Shown here one piece after another: positions 1 to 8,658 of a DNA stretch of 64,000 bases. This DNA comes from Oscillospiraceae bacterium (GTDB lineage Bacteria; Bacillota; Clostridia; Oscillospirales; Acutalibacteraceae). A model generated the notes under the pieces. It was not told the DNA's origin. It saw only the letters and a program-made list of their open reading frames with translations, and searched no databases. Where the stretch lies: contig SVOC01000014.1 in the NCBI GenBank assembly GCA_015066625.1, positions 1 to 64,000 of the forward strand. Reading direction: 5' to 3'. Position 1 is the first letter of the stretch. Each line of letters starts with the position of its first letter. Made by a program: the position numbers and the translations under genes.

Positions 1-2
1 AT

Positions 3-983
3 ATGTTTATAACCGAAGGATACCGCATATCCGATGATGAAATAAAAAATTATGTGGAAACACATAAATACGATATGATAGGTGCAATAGCTGCCGAATA
101 CGGTGATTTTGAGTCGGAGTACAAGATATTTGTCAAAGGTTACAGGCACATAAATCTGGGTTCGGTTAACACGCTGAAAATGAATTTTGTTGATTTACCC
201 ATAATGCGGGGCGATAAAATAATTGCCCTTGCAACACTTTATGAATATGAGGGCGAACTCAGAAATGACCTTTCGGTGAGGGGAGTGGGCATTGATGAAA
301 TAGGGGATATCTTCAATGAAAATCCCGATGACGAGCTTGTTTTTCTGTATTACGGAATGAGAGAAATTGTTGTTACGCCCTCAAACCGTATTTACAGCAC
401 CGGCAGTGCCTCGGAAGCAAGCCTCGGTCTGGATTACAGCATTGATTATTACGGTAATTACAAAACAGAATATAATACATTTTCACTTGCCGATCTTAAA
501 AATAAGTCCAATTATATTACCGTAGTACCGTTGCCGGAGGAAGAAATTACCGGTTATACACCCGAACAAACCGAAACTGAAGCTGAAACGGAATCGTTTG
601 AATTACCGACGCTTGAAAATACATCGACTGCTGATATTACGCTTGATGAAATTATATCGAAGGAAATAATTTCGGTTGAATGGGGTAACAGCTACAATTT
701 GTTGATGAATAAACCATTGAAAAAAACTACCTCGGAGCAAGCAGAAAGAATGATTGATTCTATTTCACGTATGAAGCTTGTAAAGGCCGAAAAAGTGGTT
801 TATATGGCAGGCGGCGGCTGGCTTGCAAGGCTGAACTATGCAGACGGCACATATGCGATTGTTTGTGTCAGGGGTTCGAATCAGGTTGTCTTTGAAACCT
901 CAGAAGGTGTTAGCATTATTTATGATGATTTGTCGGGTAATGCAACGGTGTTTGAAAATTATCTGATAAGCCTTGTTGAATAA
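3..983 (+). CDS. hypothetical protein, possibly 5'-truncated by the window edge
   Basis: Long ORF to TAA; no family recognised; Thr/Glu-rich linker in the middle. Confidence 0.7.
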   Translation: MFITEGYRISDDEIKNYVETHKYDMIGAIAAEYGDFESEYKIFVKGYRHINLGSVNTLKMNFVDLPIMRGDKIIALATLYEYEGELRNDLSVRGVGIDEIGDIFNENPDDELVFLYYGMREIVVTPSNRIYSTGSASEASLGLDYSIDYYGNYKTEYNTFSLADLKNKSNYITVVPLPEEEITGYTPEQTETEAETESFELPTLENTSTADITLDEIISKEIISVEWGNSYNLLMNKPLKKTTSEQAERMIDSISRMKLVKAEKVVYMAGGGWLARLNYADGTYAIVCVRGSNQVVFETSEGVSIIYDDLSGNATVFENYLISLVE

Positions 984-988
984 AGAAA

Positions 989-1020
989 CTCCCGTGAAAT
1001 CAATCTGAATTTCACGGGAG
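989..1020. terminator. bidirectional hairpin between convergent genes
   Basis: CTCCCGTGAAAT-caatctga-ATTTCACGGGAG between the stop codons of convergent genes. Confidence 0.75.
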
Positions 1021-1026
1021 CGATTT

Positions 1027-2742
1027 TCATTTAAGTCTTTCGGCAATCATTTCCTTAACGGTATCGATAACCTTATCAACCTCAACTTTAAGGCTTACAG
1101 TCTTATCTCTTGTAACAACCTCGCATACACCTTCTTTAAGGTTTCTGGGGCTTACGATAACTCTTACGGGAACACCAAGAAGGTCAGCATCGGAGAACAT
1201 TGCACCTGGACGGATGTTTCTGTCATCATAGATAACTTCCATTCTGTCGTCAAGCATCTTCCGGTAAAGGTCGTCGGATACACCCTTGCATTCCTCGTCA
1301 TCGGCTCTCAGACAGCAAATCTGAACGTGCCAGGGAGCAATGCTCATGGGCCAGATGGGGCCGTATTCATCGTGATGTGCTTCACATACGGATGCGGCAA
1401 GTCTGCCGACGCCTATGCCGTAGCAGCCCATAATGGGATACTGAAGGTTGCCTTCGCTGTCGAGATACTGCATACCCATTGATTTTGTATATTTTGTGCC
1501 CAGCTGGAAGATGTTACCTACCTCAATACCTCTTGAAATCGAGATTGCGTGCTTACCGCACTTGGGGCAGATGCCGCCTTCCTTGATTTTTGCAAGGTCG
1601 ATATATTCAACTTCACCGATGTCACGGCTGATTTTGAGTCCTGTATAGTGGTGGTCAGCCTGGTTTGCACCGCAGGAAAGGTTATGGGTGTTTTCGAGGG
1701 ATTTGTCGAAAAGAACGGTGAACTTTTCTCTGTCCATACCAAAGGGACCTATAAAGCCAGCAAAAAGTCCGCAATCGTCGGTGATGATTGCAGGGTGAAC
1801 TGCTTCGCCGAGATAGTTGGTAAGCTTTGTTTCGTTGATATCAAGGTCGCCTCTGATGAAGATAACAACATATTCATCTGTCATATTCTTCTGATATACA
1901 ACGGCTTTGCAGCTTTCTTCAAGGGGAGTTTTCAGGAAGTTGCAGATATCTTCAATTGTATGGATGTCAGGTGTATATACGAGTTCAAGCTCCTTTGATT
2001 CACCTTCAATTTTGTTTTCAATGATGCTTTCGGCTGCTTCCATATTTGCTCTGTAATCACATTCGGAGCAAACTGCGATTGAATCTTCGCCGATGGGGGA
2101 GAGAAGCATATATTCGTGTGAAATGCTGCCGCCCATCATACCAGAGTCGGAAGCAACAGTGATAACCTCGGGGATACCTGCTCTTGCGAAGATGCGTTCA
2201 TATGCCTTATAGCAGATGTCATAATATCTTTCAAGGTCTTCCTGAGATGTATGGAATGAATATGCATCCTTCATTGTGAATTCACGAACACGGATAAGAC
2301 CGCCTCTGGGTCTTGCTTCGTCACGGAATTTGGTCTGCACCTGGTAAATCATAAAGGGGTATCTTGTATAGCTGTTTGCGTATTCTCTTACAAGCTGGAC
2401 GGCGGCCTCTTCATGGGTCATACCGAGAACCATGGGTGAGTCATTTCTGTCCTTGAAACGCATAAGCTCGCTGCCGATGCTTTCGTATCTGCCGGATTCC
2501 GCCCAAAGAGAAGCAGGCATAACAACGGGGAACTGAACTTCCTGACCGTCGATTGCATCCATTTCTTCGCGAATGATGTTTTCAATTTTTCTTGTGATTC
2601 TTCTCAGGGGCATAAATGAAGAATAAATGCCGTTGGCAACGCCCTTCATGTAGCCGCCTCTGAGCATAAGCGCATGGCTGTCTATGACGCAATCCGAGGG
2701 TTTTTCTTTAAAACGTTCGCCTGCAAGTTTGTCAATTTTCAT
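1027..2742 (-). CDS. proS: proline--tRNA ligase
   Basis: Class II aaRS motifs (FRDEARPRGGLIRVREFTMKDAYSFH; GCYGIGVGRLAAS); ATG at 2742 with a GGAGGT ribosome-binding site, so the listed 2769 start is probably too long. Confidence 0.95.
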   Translation of the reverse strand: MKIDKLAGERFKEKPSDCVIDSHALMLRGGYMKGVANGIYSSFMPLRRITRKIENIIREEMDAIDGQEVQFPVVMPASLWAESGRYESIGSELMRFKDRNDSPMVLGMTHEEAAVQLVREYANSYTRYPFMIYQVQTKFRDEARPRGGLIRVREFTMKDAYSFHTSQEDLERYYDICYKAYERIFARAGIPEVITVASDSGMMGGSISHEYMLLSPIGEDSIAVCSECDYRANMEAAESIIENKIEGESKELELVYTPDIHTIEDICNFLKTPLEESCKAVVYQKNMTDEYVVIFIRGDLDINETKLTNYLGEAVHPAIITDDCGLFAGFIGPFGMDREKFTVLFDKSLENTHNLSCGANQADHHYTGLKISRDIGEVEYIDLAKIKEGGICPKCGKHAISISRGIEVGNIFQLGTKYTKSMGMQYLDSEGNLQYPIMGCYGIGVGRLAASVCEAHHDEYGPIWPMSIAPWHVQICCLRADDEECKGVSDDLYRKMLDDRMEVIYDDRNIRPGAMFSDADLLGVPVRVIVSPRNLKEGVCEVVTRDKTVSLKVEVDKVIDTVKEMIAERLK

Positions 2743-2762
2743 GTTTTTACCTCCAAAAAAAA

Positions 2763-3002
2763 TGCCCAAGCCCTAAGGCTTGGGACAAACAAAATAGTCT
2801 GCGGTACCACCCAAGTTCAGATTAATGATAATCTGCTCTCTTAAATCCGATAACGGGGAATTAACCGTCGGCGCTTACTTGATTCTGCGCCGAGGCTCAA
2901 AGACGGGTTGGGCGGGCTGAATTAAGGGCTTTCACCGACCGCCCTCTCTCTGTAAAAACAGAATCCGCTTACTGTTTCTTTTCACTGCCTTTTTAAATAT
3001 CG
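2763..3002 (-). promoter_or_regulatory. T-box leader of proS
   Basis: Minus strand reads GGGTGGTACCGC (T-box), then GTCCCAAGCCTTAGGGCTTGGGC-ATTTTTTTT terminator; candidate specifier CCC followed by G (complement of 2905-2907). Confidence 0.88.
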
Positions 3003-3008
3003 GCTAAT

Positions 3009-3037
3009 ATTTTACATCAAAGGCGTAAAATTGTCAA
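3009..3037 (-). promoter_or_regulatory. sigma-A-like promoter of proS
   Basis: Minus strand TTGACA-17 nt-TAAAAT. Confidence 0.7.
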
Positions 3038-3180
3038 TCGATTTTTAAATTTTACTGTTTTTTTATACAAAACCGAACAAATGACGGTGCATATGTAAGA
3101 AAACTGTTACATTTGCTGTTGAACTGTTTTCATAAATATGGTAAAATATTTTATAGATTCTGGAAAAGGAGATGAACGGA

Positions 3181-4341
3181 ATGAGTGGGGGACTTAATGT
3201 TATAACCGGCGGTAAAGGATATGTCGGCTTTGCACTTGTAAAAGAACTTGAAGCAAGAGGCGAAAAAATGCGTCTTCTCCTTCGTACGGACAGCCCTTAT
3301 TTTGACGGCATCGAATGTGAAAAATTTATGGGAGATGTTACTGACCCCGAGCAGCTTGTTCAGGCTTTTGAGGGTGCGGAAACGGTTTATCATATTGCCG
3401 GAATAGTTGATATAAGCGGCACAAAGGATAAGCAGGTGTGGAATGTCAATTTTGAGGGAACAAAGAATGTTGTTGCCGCCTGTAAAAAATGCGGAGTAAA
3501 AAATCTTATATATTGTTCATCGGTTGATGCGATTCCCGCAGGCGAGGGTAATGAGGTTCTTACCGAAATCAGTAAGTTTGACCCCGATTTGCTTGAAGGT
3601 ACATACGCAAAATCAAAAGCTTGCGCTACTCAGTATGTGCTTGACAGTGCAGATGAAAACCTTAAAGTGTGCGTTGTTCATCCAAGCTGCTGTCTCGGTC
3701 CTCACGATAATAACAACACTTCAAGCGTAGGCTCAATGATAAGCCTTTTTCTGAAAGGTCTTTTCCCTGTTACTCTTGATTTCGGCGCGTATAACTTTGT
3801 TGATGTAAGAGATGTTGCAAAGGGCATGGCGGCTGCTGCCGAAAAGGGAAGAAACGGTGAATGCTACATACTCAGCGGTTATGTCCACACCATTGATGAA
3901 TTCATAAGAACCCTTGCTTATGTGTGCGATAAAAGATCGCCTGAGTTAAAGCTGCGCAAAAGTATGATTCTTGCACTTCTTCCCTTCATTGAAAAGGCAT
4001 TTGAAGTTCTTAAAATGCCTCCTGTGCTAAATGAATATTCAATTCGTAAGCTTTGCGAAAACTGCAATTTTTCCTGTGATAAGGCAAGGGCAGAGCTTGG
4101 TTATGAGCCTATGAGCCTTGAAGAATCGCTTGAGGGCACTGTTAAATGGATGTTAGAGCGTGAAATTGATGAAAAAGAACGTGAGGCTCAGGAAGAAGCT
4201 TATGAGGAATTCAGCAAAGAGCTTGATAAGCTTGATAAAAAGATGAAAAAAGAACAGGAAAAGTTCAATAAAAAGATTGGTAAAATTGAAGAAAAGACAA
4301 AAAAAGAGCTGAAAAAACTGAACAAAGAAACAAACGAATAA
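3181..4341 (+). CDS. NAD(P)-dependent epimerase/dehydratase (extended SDR) with a charged Lys/Glu-rich C-terminal tail
   Basis: N-terminal NVITGGKGYVGFALVKEL Rossmann motif, YAKSKACATQYV (YxxxK); tail EKEREAQEEAYEEFSKELDKLDKKMKKEQEKFNKKIGKIEEKTKKELKKLNK. Confidence 0.85.
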   Translation: MSGGLNVITGGKGYVGFALVKELEARGEKMRLLLRTDSPYFDGIECEKFMGDVTDPEQLVQAFEGAETVYHIAGIVDISGTKDKQVWNVNFEGTKNVVAACKKCGVKNLIYCSSVDAIPAGEGNEVLTEISKFDPDLLEGTYAKSKACATQYVLDSADENLKVCVVHPSCCLGPHDNNNTSSVGSMISLFLKGLFPVTLDFGAYNFVDVRDVAKGMAAAAEKGRNGECYILSGYVHTIDEFIRTLAYVCDKRSPELKLRKSMILALLPFIEKAFEVLKMPPVLNEYSIRKLCENCNFSCDKARAELGYEPMSLEESLEGTVKWMLEREIDEKEREAQEEAYEEFSKELDKLDKKMKKEQEKFNKKIGKIEEKTKKELKKLNKETNE

Positions 4342-4344
4342 TTT

Positions 4345-4378
4345 AAAGGCTTGTACGGTTGATTCCGTACAAGCCTTT
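4345..4378. terminator. bidirectional terminator
   Basis: AAAGGCTTGTACGG-ttgatt-CCGTACAAGCCTTT between convergent genes. Confidence 0.8.
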
Positions 4379-4389
4379 CTCTGTATTTT

Positions 4390-6489
4390 TTATTCTTCAA
4401 TTATGCCGTAATATCTTGCAAACCAGTAGGGGAGAAGATATGTGCTGGGGCTGCAAGCACTTCGTCCGTGGCCATCATCAACACGGAAGGGGTTACTGTC
4501 GTAATTACGAATAACTCTGGAATCAATGTCAAGAGCTTCTTTGAGCTGAGTGGGCTCACCCCATTTTTCCTGTTCGGTGTCATAGACAAGACCTTTTCTT
4601 GCTGAGTTGAAAAGAGGTCTGTTAAGGAAATCAAGGGGGAAGTCACGGAGTGTTTTTGCAGCGATGTCAAGGTCACAGTTATCATCCGAGAATGCACCGT
4701 AAACAAGATTGAAGAGGACGCAGTGTTCGGGTCTTTCATATTCCCAATGATGCTTAAGTCCCATAAGCAGATATTTTCTGATTGCGGGGTCTTTTTCAAT
4801 GCGGAGAATGGTCATTGTGCTTAGGAAGCCGAGGTTATCGTCAATATGGCAGGTGTGACCGTCATCCTTTTTGTGCTGTGCCGCATTGAGGAGGTAATGC
4901 TCGTCAATGGCAAGGCGGAGAAATTCTTTTCTGTATTTCTCGTCGCCCGAAACGTGGTATGCAACATTGAGGAATGTAAGCATCTCAAGGGAGTTAATGC
5001 ACTTCTCCCATATCCACATATTGTTTCTGTTAAGCTGTTCGGGATCCCAGTTTGCCCAGGTTGTAGGCAGACCGTCAACATCGCAGAGTCTGTAATTATT
5101 TTCAAGAATGTGGTCTGTTATATCGCAGATGATTTCCTTGATGTATTCTTTTTCCTCATCATTTGCACAGAAATCATAGTAAAGGGAGAAACCGAAGTAG
5201 TGACCCGTCATTTCATCGCTTGATGTTTCGCCCAGCCATTCGCATTCGCCGTTGGGTGCAGGATGCCATTCAGCACCGTCGCGCTTTACAACAGTGCCGT
5301 AGCCGTCTTCGCCCTCAAAGCGTACTGCTCTTGCGGTAAAGCCCTTTACTCCTGTTACCTTTGTAAGGTAACCCATGGCCTTCATCGAGCGTCTTGCGGC
5401 TTCGAGAATTTTTTCATCCTTTGTAACCGCATAAGCATATGCGAGAGCTCCGATGTAGGTTTGAGTCCAGAGGCCGTCGTTATCGGTTATGCAGGGTGAA
5501 CCGGTATTTATGTCGCAATCTTTAATCTTGTTGAGCCCCGTAACATAGCCGAGGGTTCTTACATATTTTTCTTCGGTAAATTTAAAGCAGTAATCCGCTT
5601 TCTCTTCAAGAGTCATTTCGGTTTCGGTGATTTTGCTTACACCCGAATCTGTTGCGGTCCAGATTGTGTTTCCGCAGGCGATTGCGGCGTTGATTTTGCT
5701 TTCACAAGCCCAACGGGTTGCGGGCAGATATTTGCGTGAGCCGTTTTTGAGAATGATAAGACCCGCTTCGGATGAAAGGATAACTCTGCCGTCATCGGCA
5801 AAGAAAATGTTGAAGATTTCTTCTTCGGGAAGTGCGTTGAGTTCACTGTGACCGAACCAGTTGCACTTGCAGTCAAATATGTAAACACCTTTATCCGTGC
5901 CCAGCCAGAGGAAGCCTGTGCCGTTATCAAACGCAAGGCAGTTTATTCTGAGTTCAGGCATATTTGAGTGCTCGGGGAATATGCTCATCCAGTGTTTTCT
6001 TTTACCGTTTACAATGCTGAGAGCTCTGTTTTTTGCGGCGGTGATTTTAGTGTCTGAAATTGCAAGGCAATCCGCATCAATTTCGTTGTGGAAGAATCTT
6101 TCAAACTTTCCGTTTTCAAGCTTGTAAAGTGCGTTTGAAGCAAGCAGATAAACACCGTCGGTTCCGCTCATTGCACGGATTTCGCCGTCGAAGCTCTGCA
6201 TTTCTTCAATTTTGCCGTCTGTAACCGAGTAAACGGTATTTTCTGTTGCAAAGTAAACCGTGCCCTCTGCCGAAGTGTAAGCCGTCTTTACAGCACCGCA
6301 GGGGAACGAACCTATTGTGCCGTCAGCCTTTGTGTAATTAAGACCGCCGTCTGTGCCGATGTAAACCGCTCCGTTTCTGTCACAGGCAAGACAATAAGCC
6401 TTGTCACTGAGCAGACCGTTGCCTGCACCGAAATATTCACAGGTGCGCTGGGGAAATTTTTTGCTCTTATAGCTGCCTTTTCTTTCCAT
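4390..6489 (-). CDS. propeller-repeat protein fused to a C-terminal (alpha/alpha)6-toroid-like domain, possibly a glycoside hydrolase
   Basis: Repeats of the type NGAVYIGTDGGLNY / TGFLWLGTDKGVYIF; C-terminal half rich in Trp and His with PTTWANWDPEQLN, shared with the protein at 30128. Confidence 0.65.
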   Translation of the reverse strand: MERKGSYKSKKFPQRTCEYFGAGNGLLSDKAYCLACDRNGAVYIGTDGGLNYTKADGTIGSFPCGAVKTAYTSAEGTVYFATENTVYSVTDGKIEEMQSFDGEIRAMSGTDGVYLLASNALYKLENGKFERFFHNEIDADCLAISDTKITAAKNRALSIVNGKRKHWMSIFPEHSNMPELRINCLAFDNGTGFLWLGTDKGVYIFDCKCNWFGHSELNALPEEEIFNIFFADDGRVILSSEAGLIILKNGSRKYLPATRWACESKINAAIACGNTIWTATDSGVSKITETEMTLEEKADYCFKFTEEKYVRTLGYVTGLNKIKDCDINTGSPCITDNDGLWTQTYIGALAYAYAVTKDEKILEAARRSMKAMGYLTKVTGVKGFTARAVRFEGEDGYGTVVKRDGAEWHPAPNGECEWLGETSSDEMTGHYFGFSLYYDFCANDEEKEYIKEIICDITDHILENNYRLCDVDGLPTTWANWDPEQLNRNNMWIWEKCINSLEMLTFLNVAYHVSGDEKYRKEFLRLAIDEHYLLNAAQHKKDDGHTCHIDDNLGFLSTMTILRIEKDPAIRKYLLMGLKHHWEYERPEHCVLFNLVYGAFSDDNCDLDIAAKTLRDFPLDFLNRPLFNSARKGLVYDTEQEKWGEPTQLKEALDIDSRVIRNYDSNPFRVDDGHGRSACSPSTYLLPYWFARYYGIIEE

Positions 6490-6501
6490 TTTTGTTCCTC
6501 C

Positions 6502-7104
6502 TTAATAAACCGTAATGGATGTCTGAGTGTATTTGTCAGAATTTTTTTCTCTGATAATAACCATTCTTTCGCCGGGTTCGCAGCTTTCTTCGATTGTGAA
6601 ATCCCAGCTTGCGATACCCGAGGAATCCGCCCTTGTTGCTTCAAGACCGCCGTATGCGGCTTTTTTTGTTTCAGTTTCATAAAATTCAATGGTGTACGAA
6701 GCACCGGGAGTGCCCATAATTATAACCGAAGCATTATTGCCTTTCAGCACGGGCGATGTCTTTGAAAGGATGTTAATGCCGTTTGCGATTTCTTCAAGCT
6801 TATCTGATTGATTTCTCCGGGCGGTTGTTTCTGCTGAAGTCTTTGTGCTTCCGGCATCTTCCGGCTTTTCGGTTTTTTCAATCTTCTGACGTGTAGGTAC
6901 GGGCGGCGCAACGTGAACATATTCCGAAACGGGCTCCATTGTGAATACGGCATTGTTGTATGTGTAGCCGTTGCTTTTTGTTGTGCTTACCTGTCCTGCG
7001 GTTGTGGTTGCCGTGTCCGGCACATCCTTTTTGCAGGCAGTGAATAAAAGTATTCCTGCCGACAGTGCGAGAATCACTGCGGTGTATATTTTAAGTTTGT
7101 TCAT
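6502..7104 (-). CDS. putative lipoprotein
   Basis: N-terminus MNKLKIYTAVILALSAGILLFTAC with lipobox FTAC. Confidence 0.7.
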   Translation of the reverse strand: MNKLKIYTAVILALSAGILLFTACKKDVPDTATTTAGQVSTTKSNGYTYNNAVFTMEPVSEYVHVAPPVPTRQKIEKTEKPEDAGSTKTSAETTARRNQSDKLEEIANGINILSKTSPVLKGNNASVIIMGTPGASYTIEFYETETKKAAYGGLEATRADSSGIASWDFTIEESCEPGERMVIIREKNSDKYTQTSITVY

Positions 7105-7108
7105 TCCG

Positions 7109-7798
7109 TTACCTCATTTTAACTGATATTTCTCCCGAGGAGAGGGTTTCTTCAATTCCGTCACTGCGGCAAACAATCAGATTGCAAAGGCTGTTTATTC
7201 CTTTTACGGTTGCGGTGAATTCAGTGCCGTTTTTTGTGTATGACACTTCTTTCCCGATAACAAAAAGTCTTTTTTCGTATTCGTCGAGAATATATTTGCT
7301 GTCGGTAAGCGATAAAAACTGCTCCGATATCATCAGAGCAAGCTCTGTTTTGTTGCAGTCAATATTAATACTGCCCGGATTGGGGATATCAGAAGGGAAA
7401 TCATTTGTTGTGAGATTGATTCCTATGCCCAATGCGATATATTTTTTTCCGTTATGCAGAAAGCTTTCTGCAAGGATTCCGCAGACCTTGAGCATTCCTA
7501 TATAAACATCGTTTACCCATTTGATCTGAGGGTTTATTCCGTAGCTTTCAAGCGCGTTACAGACTGCTACTGCCGCGGCGGGTGTGATAAGCTCGCATTC
7601 ATCGGGTGCCTCAAAAACAAGTGTCATATACAGCCCGGTTTTGTCGGGTGAATAAAAGCTTTTGCCGTGTCTTCCTCTGCCTGCGGTCTGCTTGTCTGCA
7701 GTGATAAGAGAGGGCAGGGTAAGGGCTTGAATATTCTGTTTTGCATAGGTGTTTGTTGAGCCGACAGTGCCGAGGGTTACAAGAGTTATGGGTTTCAT
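7109..7798 (-). CDS. birA: biotin--[acetyl-CoA-carboxylase] ligase
   Basis: GSTNTYAKQ, TADKQTAGRGRHGKSFYSP, KWVNDVYIG, KVCGILAE motifs. Confidence 0.92.
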   Translation of the reverse strand: MKPITLVTLGTVGSTNTYAKQNIQALTLPSLITADKQTAGRGRHGKSFYSPDKTGLYMTLVFEAPDECELITPAAAVAVCNALESYGINPQIKWVNDVYIGMLKVCGILAESFLHNGKKYIALGIGINLTTNDFPSDIPNPGSINIDCNKTELALMISEQFLSLTDSKYILDEYEKRLFVIGKEVSYTKNGTEFTATVKGINSLCNLIVCRSDGIEETLSSGEISVKMR

Positions 7799-7884
7799 TT
7801 TTCTCTGCTCCGGTTAGAATTTATTTTATTCTACCATACGCAAAAAATAATTTCAACAGTTTACTTAAATAAAGCATTTTGGTA

Positions 7885-7913
7885 TTGACAGTAAAAAGTA
7901 AAAGGTTTAAAAT
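7885..7913 (+). promoter_or_regulatory. sigma-A-like promoter of the glycyl radical enzyme operon
   Basis: TTGACA-17 nt-TAAAAT; AAAAGTA...TACTTTT inverted repeat overlaps the -10 region. Confidence 0.7.
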
Positions 7914-7942
7914 TACTTTTAATAAGGAAAGGCGGTGAGACC

Positions 7943-8647
7943 GTGAAAATTCTTCAAAAAGGGTTCAATTATTCGCAGGACGGTCCGGGTAACCGCCTTG
8001 TTTATCATCTGCAGGGCTGTAATTTTGCCTGCAAATGGTGTTCCAATGCAGACAGCATACCGCCCGAAAACCCCAACGCAAAGGATTACACGGTTGATGA
8101 GGTGTATGACGAGATAATGCGCAGCCGTATGATGTTTTTTGACGGTGGAGGAGTCACCTTCACGGGCGGTGAGGTGTGTATGCAGGCAGAAGAACTTGTT
8201 TCATTGCTGAAAAAACTGAAAGAGGACGGAATTCACACTGCCGTTGAAACAAATGCATCATATTATTCCTTGCGTGAAGCGGCGGAGTACATAGATTACC
8301 TTATTACGGATTTCAAGCATTATGACGATGATCTCCACCGGAAGTGGATCGGCTCGTCAAACAAATCCGTCAAAGAAAACATTGAATATTTCCTTGCAAG
8401 CGGCAGGCAGATTCATATAAGAATACCCGTTATTCACGGAGTGAACGATACTCCCGACGGCTTTGCGGAATATTTCAGACGGTTTGATACATCCAATGCG
8501 GTTTTTGAGTTTCTTTCTTATCACGAATACGGCAAGGATAAGTGGAAGGGCAATTATGAAATCGAAAACGGCTTTGTGCCGTCTGACAAAATAAAGGAGT
8601 TTACACATAAATTCAACATCTGCGGAATGAAAACCGTTGTAACATAA
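7943..8647 (+). CDS. glycyl radical enzyme activating protein (radical SAM, PFL-AE-like)
   Basis: CNFACKWC (CX3CX2C) radical SAM motif; 234 aa with no obvious ferredoxin insert; directly upstream of the glycyl radical enzyme. Confidence 0.9.
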   Translation: MKILQKGFNYSQDGPGNRLVYHLQGCNFACKWCSNADSIPPENPNAKDYTVDEVYDEIMRSRMMFFDGGGVTFTGGEVCMQAEELVSLLKKLKEDGIHTAVETNASYYSLREAAEYIDYLITDFKHYDDDLHRKWIGSSNKSVKENIEYFLASGRQIHIRIPVIHGVNDTPDGFAEYFRRFDTSNAVFEFLSYHEYGKDKWKGNYEIENGFVPSDKIKEFTHKFNICGMKTVVT

Positions 8648-8658
8648 GGAGAATGAAA

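Noticed and set aside
1549-1998. 149-aa plus-strand ORF antisense to proS
   Set aside because: Lies fully inside well-supported proS on the opposite strand; no RBS or recognisable motif.
7891-7920. AAAAGTA/TACTTTT dyad as a dedicated operator of the GRE operon
   Set aside because: Only 7 bp and AT-rich; could arise by chance, kept only as a note with the promoter.
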